Positions 13,801 to 24,362 of a DNA stretch of 64,000 bases are shown piece by piece. The DNA is from Archilochus colubris (taxonomy: Eukaryota > Chordata > Aves > Apodiformes > Trochilidae). The notes below the pieces were generated by a model, which saw only the letters and a list, made by a program, of their open reading frames with translations, was not told the DNA's origin and searched no databases. The DNA lies in the NCBI GenBank assembly GCA_023079485.1, contig CM041084.1:22658609-22722608 (forward strand), in the 5' to 3' direction. Position numbers and translations under genes: made by a program. Each line of letters begins with the position of its first letter. Within the stretch, counting starts at the first letter, position 1.

Positions 13801-15920
13801 CCAAAGCTGAGGCTGTTGCTGACAGGAGCCATCCCCTCCTCTCTCATTTTTCAGCTTTCACCTTCCCTTTCCTTTCTGCTGGCACTAGCAGCCCTGCAGC
13901 CATGCCAAGAGCTGGAGAAAGAAACTGAAGCAACTGGAAGTGCAGTGGGATTTGCTGGTAAGTTTTCAGCTGGGGCAGCACAGTGCTCTGCCTCTCCCCA
14001 TTGCACACACAGCAGAGGTGGCAGAAAGGGCCTGGAGTGGAAGTGTGGGACTGACTCCCTCAGGGGGCTTAAAACAACTGTGAGTCACAGCCCAAAGCTT
14101 TCCAGGGAGGAAAAATAGGCCTCAGTAAAAAGAAATGTGTGTGCCAGCTTTAGGTTAAATTCCCTCTTCTATCACAGACTTCCTACCTAACTTTGAACAG
14201 GTCATTTTAATCTCTGCCTTAGATTTCCCTCTCCAAAACAAAGACAGAGCAGTACTTTTATCTTTCAGAACAAACACGTCAGACATTTTGAGGTGCTGAG
14301 GTACCCAGGTACTCTGGGAAAAGGGGCACTGGCAGACTTTTGATAGGTCTACAAATATTTTTAGAGTGCTTCTGCCTCAAGCTTCCCTTTTTAATGGCCT
14401 TAATTGTAGACAGCATTAGTGCTGCACAGCTAAGTTCTTTGTAGTTTAACATTTTGTAAGTATCCACACTTTTCATAAATCATTGGTGTAACAATTCCTG
14501 GCAATAGGATTCAAGGTATAAAGATGAGATATATGGCAAAGAATGGAAGGGGTTTTTCAGGCTTTGAAAATGTTTTCACTGCGTTTCAATTTCAGTAACT
14601 TTTGTGACATCACACAACAACAGAGTGAGCAAGCACACCAGGATGAAAACACCAGCTGGGGTTTATGCATAACCATGTTATGAGGTAACATGCAGTTACC
14701 CTTCAATCAGTCGTACCATAGCATTACTCACTCCAGCCAAACATCTGAGATCAATGCAACTCATCAGACCTGATATTGTCATCTTTTTTTCCAACAGAGC
14801 TAATTTATGATTTTGTTTTGTGACCAGATCCATCACTTAAAGGGCTTCAGCCTAATAAACTTGTTTTAATAGAGAGCAGAGTGGGTGTTAGGACCACAAC
14901 CATTTTTCCAGAAATGGATGATAGTACTGCATCAACACAGTCATTGTGGTCCTCTCCCTAATCTAAAAGGTTCTGCTTGCAGAGTAATATTTGAAATATT
15001 TATCCCTAGAAAAAATATACTTGCTGTAGCCATAACAAGTGGTAAAAATCCTTTTTTTTTTTTTTTTGCCTCAGAATCTGAGATTAGAATGTCTATATTT
15101 ATAGCTAAAGGAGGATACCAGTAGAAATATTTACTAAGGTGATAATACCATTACAAGGGCAGATCTCCACTCAAAGCTCTTGTATTTACAATACTCAGAT
15201 GACAGATTACAGATTAGTTATTGTGGGAGACATCTGTCCAGCTCTGGCAATTTGATTTTAAAGGGCCTATTGCCAGAAAGCACAGGCACTAGAACTTTTC
15301 ACATATAAGATTCAGAAAAGATAGTGGGACCAAGGGTATTCAAAGATATTGGGCTGTTTCTGAAACCATTCTTTTACATTTTCTCTCTATCTTTACCAAA
15401 GGCTTTGTTGGGTTTGGGTTTATTTTTGACCTTGGAAACACACATCTTTTCTCAACATTTAAGTTCCTGCATTTAGAAAATAAAGATTAACAACATAGAT
15501 ACAAAGCTGCTCCAATTTTATTGATATTTGGAGCTTTTAGAGCTCTAATGGGTGGCACCATAAGATAGCAGAGTTTTTTACATTTTACTGAAGTGATTTA
15601 TTTTTCCACAGTGTTGTTCTTCAACTCTTCAATGAGTGTGGATTTGCCAATTTGAAGAAACAACCGATTTAACTAAATGGTTTTTCAAAGACATCTAGAG
15701 GAATTGGTGCAAGCCCATCATGGAGATAAATTTGTATCAGGCTGAGTGCCTCGTATTGATTAAGCTTATGTCAGCAAGAAATCAACTTGCTAATTTGATG
15801 AAAGGCACTTTTAAACTGAAATAAGAGTGTCTACACAGGGGGTTAGTTTAATATTGGCACTTTTTTCCCAAATAAGACAAGCCTTTAAGCTTCATATCCC
15901 CAGTGCTGTGCATTTCAAAG

Positions 15921-15947
15921 GAAAAAAAAAAAGAGAGAGAGAGAGAG
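15921..15947 (+). repeat. A-run plus (GA)n microsatellite
   Basis: A run of A residues passes directly into repeated GA units. It is a simple low-complexity repeat, likely length-variable between individuals. No functional role is suggested. Confidence 0.85.
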
Positions 15948-17589
15948 CAAGTGGCATAGTAGACATGGCAAAACCAATTAGGTTGAAGATATATCCTGTC
16001 CTTGGCACTTTGAGTGCTATATTGTCTCAGAATTAGGCTTTCTATGGTTTGCAGCATCTTGAAGTCTAGTGCTACTTACCACATTATGGGGGAACCTGGT
16101 TCCTTAAGAGTTTTAAAATGGCTCAAATCATGCTGGCTGGCATATCCCAGAGATGTTGGTTCAAGGCTGTGGTTTCATTTGCCATCACATGTCCTTGACA
16201 TATGTAGGCACAGTGCACTGTTTCAGACTTTTAAGCAAATACTGAAGTCAGACTCTGCATTTTTAAGTAGTCATGACATATTTAAAGAAGAAGCTATACA
16301 ACTGTAAAAGAGTATATAAATAGAAACATGAAAACCCTTTCTTGCATAAAGTTTTTCTGTCTAAATATAGTAAGTTACAGAGTGACAATGTCCAAGAGAA
16401 TCACATTAGAAAAATGCTTCCTGAATTTTAAAAATTATTTCAGCATTAATTGATAACAACACATAGGATCTTAAAGGTAGACAACCCCTCTTTTGCCTTC
16501 CCATCCCTTTCTGTTGCTTTCTATTCAGGGTTCATATTTTTACATGTATCATTCCTCATTAATCAAAGACCTTCCAAAACTGAAGAGTAAAGAAGAAGCC
16601 TTGTCTTTTGCACTTCCTTTTAGATGATGTGCAGGTGGAATTTCCCTCACTTTCCAAGGGTGTGACTAGGCATTGTTTCCAATTTTGTGGCTACCACTGT
16701 GAGTCTTAATCAGGAAAAATAGGTGTTTTCCTCTGAACATACAGAAGTACAAAAGTATGCCAGCATCTTCTGAGCCTGGGTGGCTGCTGAAACAAGCATG
16801 CTGAGACGAGGCAGCCCTGACATGACTTGGATCAATCCAGTGTGGGTCTTTGAAATAAGGAAGAAAACCTTCATAGACACTATATTCAGCATATGGCCAG
16901 CTGAAGGGAAGAGAAAACCTGGGACACTGAGATGATGTGGCTTGTTCTGCTGGTCTTCAGTGCTGGGAATTCTGTGTTAGTTTTCTTAATGTCAGCAATA
17001 CCACATGAAACTACACAGAATTACAATGACCATTTCAGCAGATGGTAAATGTGTGGCTTTCCACAAATAAAAAAATCCAAATCCAGTAAAAATGACACAA
17101 TCTTGTTAGTCACTATGGAAAACAGACATGTCACAACATCCAGAAGCAAAGAGAGAAGATGCCACTGATGTCTGATAGCTTCATGTTCTGACAGGGGTAC
17201 GAGAGGAGAAGAGGACTAAACTGTGCAGAATGACCCCCTGTGGGGCCTGACAGCCAGGCTCTGAAGGTAGGGGAAATGCTAGCTAGAAAAGTCAGCTCTA
17301 GAACTGGGGAAGGTCGAGAACCCTAATCCTGTCTATCCTTAAGCCAATTCCTTCCACACAACCAGTCCAACGTTTCTGAAAAGAATTTACTTTAAAATAC
17401 AGCTGGCCCCTCCTATGTGAAAAAAAAAAAAAAAGTGTTTAGGAACGAAATGCTTACAAGCAGATCTCACTGGCATGTTTCTTTCAGTCTTGCTGGGTGG
17501 TTAGCCTCTGTTTATACTGGTTAAATATTTAAAGCTATCTTTCCAAAGAAAAGCAAAATCCCAAAAGATTTTTTTCTAAGGGAAAAGTT

Positions 17590-18545
17590 GAGATTGTCCT
17601 TTAATACGTACCAAGCCACATTCCATGGAGAAAGGCAGATGCAGGCTGCGAATTACTTCCTGCTCAGATCCCATCCTGCTCATTGTCTCAGTAATATTCA
17701 TGAAAAGTACATGCACACCTAAGACACAGAAAAACAACTTTCCTCCACTCCATCCCCCCCCACCTCACACACATACCTTTCCCATTTGTGTATCTTGAAT
17801 ACAAATGCAGAAAATACTATCTGAATCTTACTTACATCAGTGGAAACGGGGAGTAATTTCAGTGAAAAGAAGGTAAGCAAAGCACAGCAATAGCAGTGTC
17901 AGACCAGAAGTAAAAGCTCATCACATAATTTCTCCTCGCATCACAGCCTTGTGAAGCTCTACTCGCTTCCCTTGCATCTGTGAAATCAGCAGGTCTACTC
18001 CTGGGAGTAAGGATTGCCGGCTTAGGCCCTTAAATCAGCCTCTCTGTGTTTGAAGAACAAGAGAGAGTCTGTGTTTTCAGGCACCGTATGTAACTGTAGA
18101 ACTCCTCACTAAAGAAAGGGAAGTAAAAAGAGAATAAAAATGTTCGCATTTTCTCTGAACAAAATGAGCTGTGATCTGCAATTGCCCTTTTAAGAGTTGT
18201 GACTTTTTCTTGTTCTCCGGAAAACTTCTGGCAGTGGCAGCCGGGATGCAGCCCCTGTGCCTCTCACCCCAGCACAGCACATGTCAGGGAAGGCAGGCAA
18301 CATACGGCTTCAATTTGCAAGGGATCATCTACGGTTTCTTCTGAAGAGAAAAGAAAAGTGAATCAAATCTCCACATACTCAATCTATCTTGAATAAACAG
18401 CATTAAGGGGAAAACGCTGTGGGTACTGGGAGGAGGAGACTCTTTGTAGACCGCTTTGACTGCACATACCGTTTCCCCTCATGCCTCTTTAAAGCATAAA
18501 AAAATCACTGTGATGGAGGCTGACTTACACCAGTGCTAGTCGAGG
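17590..18545. promoter_or_regulatory. CpG-retaining non-coding block, candidate cis-element
   Basis: Within about 950 bp there are roughly fifteen CpG dinucleotides, for example in AATACGTACC, CTCCGG, GCCGGG and GACCGC. Long flanking stretches have almost none. The block has no long ORF and no recognised transposon. CpG retention in a gene desert next to a developmental gene often marks a conserved element or an unmethylated enhancer. It lies about 6 kb upstream of the FZD1 start. This is inference from composition only. Confidence 0.25.
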
Positions 18546-20188
18546 CTTGCTCTTTATTGCCAGCCCATGCTACATGCTAGGAGTTTGGGTTACAGTAGGT
18601 GTCACACAGCAGGAGCAAATTACCACTGACTTCAGTAGCTAGAGCTGCGTTTCTGTTCTATTCTTCTTTTTCCTACAACCCCCAAATGCCAATAAAAGTA
18701 CAGTTTTTACTAAAATTGACAATCACAGACTAATACAGCCAATTAATAAAAGGCACATATAAAGGCATCTTAGATGATTCTGAGGACAAGATAACCTGGG
18801 CCACCTGACAGTAAGAGAATTACTGTATCTGCATCAAATGCCTGGTAATAACAACTCTGCACCTCTGCACCAAGATGACTTTCTGAGCACTTGGCTGTAC
18901 AGCCCTGAGACCCTTCATTGCAATAAGTATTCAGGCTGCTGATGGCACCATTGCCTAGAGTTCCTCTTCAGCTCCTACTGATTTTCTTTGCCAATCACTT
19001 CATGTATTTGCTATTTTTGTCAGCACAGGCATACTTCTAAGAGTTTTCTAGATGTTCCAGGAAATAGTCAATGTCCAAGATAGGTTTTTAAATTTTAAGG
19101 ATTTTGTTCCTCTGGCAAGACTAAATCTGTGAGAATCTATGGCCATGGGCCTGGAGTGGATGGCTATGCCATTGCCATTTTTCAAACTAAAAAATATCTT
19201 ATCATGCAACTCCAAAACTGCTTGGGAGTCTTGTCAGCATAATTTCTCTCCAGAATTTTGGTCTACAGATCTGTGTGTCAACTACTAGGGTCAAACAACT
19301 AAGTTTAAGGAGTTTGTGTTACCTGGATTAAGGATTTTATCACCAGAAATACATGGTAGCTTTAATGTGGCAATGCAAGGGGGTACCCTGTTTCATCTTA
19401 CAATGAGATGTACAGTGCTGTTACCAACTCTCCATTGCACTACATTTGCATTCTTTGCACTGACTGTCCATCAAGACTCCATGTCTGTGCATCATGAAGA
19501 CTTGATATGACATACACTACCAGTCATAAAGGAGAGATGTCAAAATGAGACCCACCTGAACTCTGGCCATGTACTGTTTCATCTGTAACCCCTTAGGTCA
19601 CTGAGAGGTTTCGCTGCTGCCCATCACAGATTACATACTTGAACCCTACTTGAGCTACCAGAAATCCTTTCTTTCCATACAGAACTAATGCCCAATCCCC
19701 CAACCATTAACTGGTTTTGTCAGCCAAGATTCTTGCTCAACATGAGATAGAAATCATTCAGCTTTTAACTTGCCGCACTGTTTTATGATGATCATAATTT
19801 CAGCCCCTTATTTGACATTTAAATAATGAAATCTTGAATCAGCTAAAAAGCTGATTATCTGAGCATAACTTTTTCCTTCATTTGGTGGACAAACATACGT
19901 TTACGTTATCATCTGTGTTTAGATTTTATTCCTTTGGGAGGTCGCTAGCCTTACAACAAATATAGTTTGTGCTTATATTGCATTCTCTGTATGTAACACA
20001 GTCATTTGAGATAAAGCTGAATTATTTTCTGTAGAGAAACAAGTTTTCCTTAAATGCTGTGGAAAGGAAGCATTCACTCTATCCTATTCCTGCCTGCTAC
20101 CTCGAGGAAAACAAGGAAATACTGAAACAACTTTTCTCTTTCTTTCCAAAATTTAAAATTTAGACTGGTCTTTTTTGTTTGTTTTTTG

Positions 20189-20231
20189 GGTTTTGGGGGG
20201 TTTTTTGGTAGATTTGTCACCCCCCAAAACC
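20189..20231. repeat. G-rich 12-bp inverted repeat
   Basis: GGTTTTGGGGGG at 20189-20200 is perfectly complementary to CCCCCCAAAACC at 20220-20231, with a 19-nt loop. The left arm sits in a T/G-rich run (GGG, GGGGGG and GG blocks separated by T runs), so it could fold as a hairpin or as a G-rich structure. It has no coding content. Confidence 0.6.
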
Positions 20232-22399
20232 TTATAAAAACAACACAAAACGGCAAAGCAGAATCCTGAGGACAGCAGCCTATTGAGGATTCTACCAGCA
20301 CATAAACAATGTAAGACAACAGAACTCACTTTTCCAACTTGTCAGAGTCCTAATTTCCTCTAATGGGTACTGTAATGAGTAAAAACAGCACATTATTTTG
20401 AATTAAAGGTGACATTTCTTTTAAGATATGATATTAAGGTATGAATTTAATGCCCAAGTTCTGGTTTCTCTTAGAATGGAAGACTGCATTTCCATGGGGA
20501 GTGGGCCTATGTTTAAGAAATACACTATTTGCTTGTGTAAGAACATGATTACCATTGTACTCACCCAAGCAGAGGTGGCATCCAGCACTGTCTCCTCTCT
20601 CCTACTGTCACCCATGGTGGGTACCTAAAGAAGCATTAAAAGAACAAGGCAGACACATAGTGATAGTCTCCTGAGGATGTGGCGTGCAGTACTAGGGTTG
20701 GATGAAGTAATATTAGACCAAGACATAGAGGTGGAAAGATTAGACAGTCTTTCAGCCCTATGAACTTTTTTCAGGTTAGAATCACCAGCTGCAGCTCTCA
20801 GTTAAGGAACAGTTTTTTAACATTTGGTATGCTATTAATTAAGCCAGCTCTGAAAGGAAGATGGTAGCTGTAGAATAGAGAGGATGTTAACGATGCAGAT
20901 GATTTTAAGGGTGGGAGAAAAGGTAGTTTTTATTACCTAAACAAAAAGAAGAGACAATTACCTTACAATCTGTTGATTCAGAGAGAGGTAAGCAGGGGGG
21001 TAGAAACAGAAGGAAATTATATTCTCCTCTCAGACCAGCATCTCTACTGAGTTCCTGGGTTTGGGTGTTCGGCAGAGTTAGGAAACCTAGCTGCCATGCT
21101 CACTTCTGTGGGATAAGTTCTGTAGCTTCCCTTCAGGATCAGGAGTCAGAGGGAGAATGTCCTGTCTTCTGAGAAACTCCCTCACTGACAGCACAGTGTT
21201 TTGGTCTGTGAAGACCATCTCTAGGAGTTCATGCTGGTGCTGAGTGGTAGTTTTCAGCAACAAAACTACCAAGAAGACAGCTGTGCACAGGATGAAATAT
21301 GTTACAGTCCTGAAACTGCAAATGTTAAGACCAGAGGATGATGGTGGTTTGATGGCAGGGAGTGTTCATTGCTGCAGCGGTGGATGGGCAACAGCACATC
21401 TTAATGTTTCTTGCTCAGGCAGGGTTTAAACTGATCCAGTGTTTTGGACCAGAGAGAATTATGCTTCTAATGATGACTTTTGTGGTTTGGGGTGCTTGAA
21501 ATGTAGGACAAGTGCTTCTGGGAAGATTCTTTCCACACAGGATTTACTGTAATGTGAAAAATCATTAAACAATTATAACTGGCAAGCCCTAGGAACTTTT
21601 CTGAACTTACCAGCTCTCAGCCCTTGTTCTACTCCCTCCCAACACCCCATCCGTTCCCATTTCCACTTTTTCTTTCTGACTTGATCTCACTGGTGCATCT
21701 CTATATAAGCTTCAAATTGTTCTTCTCAAGTTGCATTTAGTTTTGGTAGTTACTGCTTCAGAACAAAAAAACAAAAACAAAAACACCATACAAAAAATTG
21801 TTAAGCCAGAAATTTGTCTACTTTTCCTTCTATACCAGTTGAAAGAAACCTATTACCTGCATGGACCACCCTGTCCTGTACATACTGATCTTTCCCCTTG
21901 AACAAACTTCTGGTCTGTTTTACACAGCACCTTGGAACAGGAACTTTTTGATTTTTTTTTCAGTCTGAGAAGCATTTCGTAAATTTTTCAAATGCAGACC
22001 CCTATAGATAAAATTTCAGCCAGTTGTTGATGGGCCCAGGTGTCTTAATTACCTTTCCTGGATTGTGTGATGCACTCCCAGGTCTCAAGACCAGAGGCAG
22101 AAAGCCATGGAAGCTTCCTTAGACTAGTTAAGAAATTCACACTAATTTTCTGTGAGAAAGAGCATGTATAATCCTAGCTCCTATCAAAAGATCCACTGTT
22201 CAATTGTTCTAGGATGAATAGGAAAACAATACTCTCATTTAGGGCTGAATGTAAAATAGGTTTTGTGCTAACAAGGAGTAATTTTAATTACAGACACATA
22301 TCTGAAGAGGAACATCGTAACTTAAAACTGTAAATATGATACGCACAGAATCAAGCTTTCTTTTAGCAGAAGATGGGAAAAGGTATCATTTGTGAATAT

Positions 22400-23379
22400 C
22401 ATTTTTGAACTGCGGTCCTCTGAGAAGAGAGTTCCCTACAGAACTCAATGAACCTCAGTAAACGAGGACATCAGCAATTGACATTATCGTGGAATTTCTA
22501 AACGTGATCCTGCTCCTGCAGTCGTTACACAGCACAGATCTCTCTAGTAATTAGTTTGAATGTGGAGCAGCACTGCTGGGAGAAAGAAAGTGGCCTAAAT
22601 AGCACGGTCCAAATTTTATCTGTAACTATCCAAGAAATACGTATGTCTTTTATTAACCCTTGCATCCTGTGACACCTAGAAATAAATGCTGGGCTAACCT
22701 TACCCCTAATGGATTTTTGCAGCTCATTAGTGTATAAAGTGAAAAGGGTGGGAGCATGCTGCAGAGAAAGAAGACAGCTGGCCAGAAAAGTTTGATGCCT
22801 GGTTCAGCTCTGAATGGCAGCATAAATGTTTGGACAAATACGAGTCCATTCACATCCAGGATGTAGAGACTTAGTTCCTGAATGTTTGGAGAATGTGGTA
22901 GGATTCTCCTCCTCTCCAGGAGCATGGTTTATTATTCTTATTGAATTCCAGCGAGTACAGTAAATCCCCATTTAGCCTCCATCATTTTTCCGGACTACGC
23001 ATTTTGGAAGCGCCAACAGAACCTCCATTCTGCAGGAGCAGCAGGGCTTTAGAGGTGCAGAAAGAAGTGGCCACTGTTGGCGGTCACTGTATGCCCATTC
23101 ACCCCCTCCTCAGAATATAGCGAGTATTTAAAAAACCTGACGGGAAGTATTTGCAAGGCACGCCGCGTTCATCCTGAATGAAGCTGGAGTAGCTGCCCAC
23201 TGGGCAGAGGGAGGAAGGGCAAAGCCTTGTTGTGATTATTTTCGCATCTCAGGCTGCTGCTGTGGACATGATAGGAGGAAGGCGCACATAAACATCGGCA
23301 ATAACTCAGCAGCGAGATACTTGAAGGGTCTCTGGAGAGAGACGGGTTGTGGCCACTTGCACCCCGTGCTCGTGTGAGA
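22400..23379. promoter_or_regulatory. FZD1: Promoter-proximal upstream region of FZD1
   Basis: No gene is present. This kilobase directly upstream of the CpG island carries scattered CpGs (for example TTATCGTGG, AAACGTGATCC, TTCCGGACTACGC, GGAAGCGCC), unlike the desert further out. A TATTTAAAAA motif lies at about 23125-23134. It could serve as a TATA-like element, but FZD-type CpG-island promoters usually lack TATA. Distal promoter or enhancer function is inferred from position and composition. Confidence 0.35.
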
Positions 23380-24132
23380 TGCGAACATCGCGGGTTCTGC
23401 CTTCCACCGGCTGCGGCCCGCGCCCCAAGTTACTACAATAACCCCATCTTCTAGATCTCCGTCCTGTGAAGATGCTCCCCCATTGCCCACTGCTCCCTGC
23501 AGTGGACCCCCGGCAGCAGCATCGCCACCCTTCCTCCCCTCCCCCGGCCCTGCCCTTTGCTGTTCGGCAAATATCGATCCCCGCCCCCCCGTCTCTGCCC
23601 TCGGCTCCTGCCGGGCTCTGAATGGAGCCGAAATTAGCACAGCTGCCTCTCCGCCGGGATCTACACCGAGTTTGATGGACGCTGGACCCCGTCGAAGTGT
23701 GCGCTTCAATGACCTTAACGATCGTCATCACCGGGGCATCCAAAACCACCCCCAGGACAGTCTTGCCCGCTGCCGTCCAGCCGAGCCGCACAGGCAGGCC
23801 CGGCCTCCCTCTGGCCCCTAAAAAGCGCGGCCCCCCGACCGTTCCCCCCATTCACCACCCCCCGCTCCTCACATGGCCGCCCCCCCAGCGGCGGGGCCCC
23901 CCTCCCCCCGCGCCTCCCCCGCCGCCTTTGTGCGCAAAACGGGGCAGCCCCGCGCCCGCCTGCGCCCGCCCCCGGGTGAGGCGTTGGGAGACGGTCCCTT
24001 ACGCAGGAAAGTTCGGCGTCGGTTTCAAGGCTCCTCCTCCCGGTGGAAGGCAGACTGCGGGGCGCCTGGAAACCGGTCGGAGGGAGCGCGGCGCGGCGAG
24101 GCGAGGGGCGCGGGCTCGAGGGGCCGGCACAA

Positions 24133-24174
24133 ATGGTCAGGCGGCGGCGGCGGCGGCGGAGGCGGCGGCGGTAG
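24133..24174 (+). other. Short upstream ORF encoding an Arg run
   Basis: ATG at 24133 opens a 13-codon frame ending in TAG at 24172-24174. The CGG/AGG repeat is read so that the product is Met-Val followed by eleven arginines. The start context has C at -3 and G at +4, so it is moderate at best. Poly-basic nascent chains are known to slow ribosomes, so this could affect scanning to the FZD1 start. It depends on the repeat being in the mRNA. Confidence 0.35.
24140..24172 (+). repeat. (CGG)n/(GGC)n trinucleotide repeat in 5' leader
   Basis: Six CGG units, one AGG interruption and three more CGG units. It is a GC trinucleotide repeat likely to be length-polymorphic and able to form stable RNA structure. 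A second mixed GCA/GCG tract lies at 24301-24325. Confidence 0.8.
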
Positions 24175-24276
24175 TCGGAGGCGCGGCGGGCGCTGCCGCC
24201 GGTGCGGGCAGAGCTGCGCGTCGCGGCCGAGCGAGTGGCGGCCGGGGCTGCCCCGTCCCTGCCCGCCGCTCCCTTC

Positions 24277-24360
24277 ATGAGTCGCAAGTTCGGGCCGGGA
24301 GCAGCAGCAGCAGCGGCGGCGGAGCGGCGGGAGCCCGGCTGGGCAGGCGGCACCGACTGA
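24277..24360 (+). other. 27-codon upstream ORF ending 2 nt before FZD1 ATG
   Basis: ATG at 24277 (weak context, T at -3) opens a 27-codon frame that includes an alanine run and stops at TGA 24358-24360. The FZD1 ATG follows after only two bases (TGAGCATGG). Such tight spacing disfavours efficient reinitiation by the same ribosome, or allows only local backward or forward sliding, so this uORF could repress FZD1 translation. Leaky scanning past its weak start would spare FZD1. It lies close enough to the start codon that it is very likely within the mRNA. Confidence 0.5.
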
Positions 24361-24362
24361 GC

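Larger units (their letters stand above)
10801..22399. other. Upstream gene desert between CR1 and FZD1 promoter region
   Basis: About 11.6 kb with no supported gene. It holds simple A/T runs (for example a poly-A near 17420), an A-rich plus GA repeat at 15921-15947, a G-rich hairpin at 20189-20231, and a block at 17590-18545 with more CpG than its surroundings. Open frames reach only about 117 codons and show no family motif. Confidence 0.6.
23873..24280 (+). other. Upstream ORF of 135 codons in the putative FZD1 leader
   Basis: An ATG-initiated frame of 135 codons within the GC-rich leader, starting in the context CACATGG (G at +4, C at -3). The product would be rich in Ala, Pro, Arg and Gly, with a long glycine run, and has no domain. 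Its TGA stop (24278-24280) overlaps the ATG of the next upstream ORF as ATGA. It is only relevant if transcription starts upstream of 23873. Frames of this length arise easily in GC-rich DNA, so translation is unproven. Confidence 0.25.

Noticed and set aside
23121..23140. TATTTAAAAA as the FZD1 TATA box
   Set aside because: It is about 1.2 kb upstream of the start codon and outside the CpG island core. Frizzled CpG-island promoters usually lack TATA, so I leave it as a weak note.
23236..23851. 157- and 181-codon minus-strand frames upstream of FZD1
   Set aside because: They lie in the CpG island, overlap each other in different frames and have no motif. Openness is explained by GC content. 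A divergent transcript is possible but not shown.
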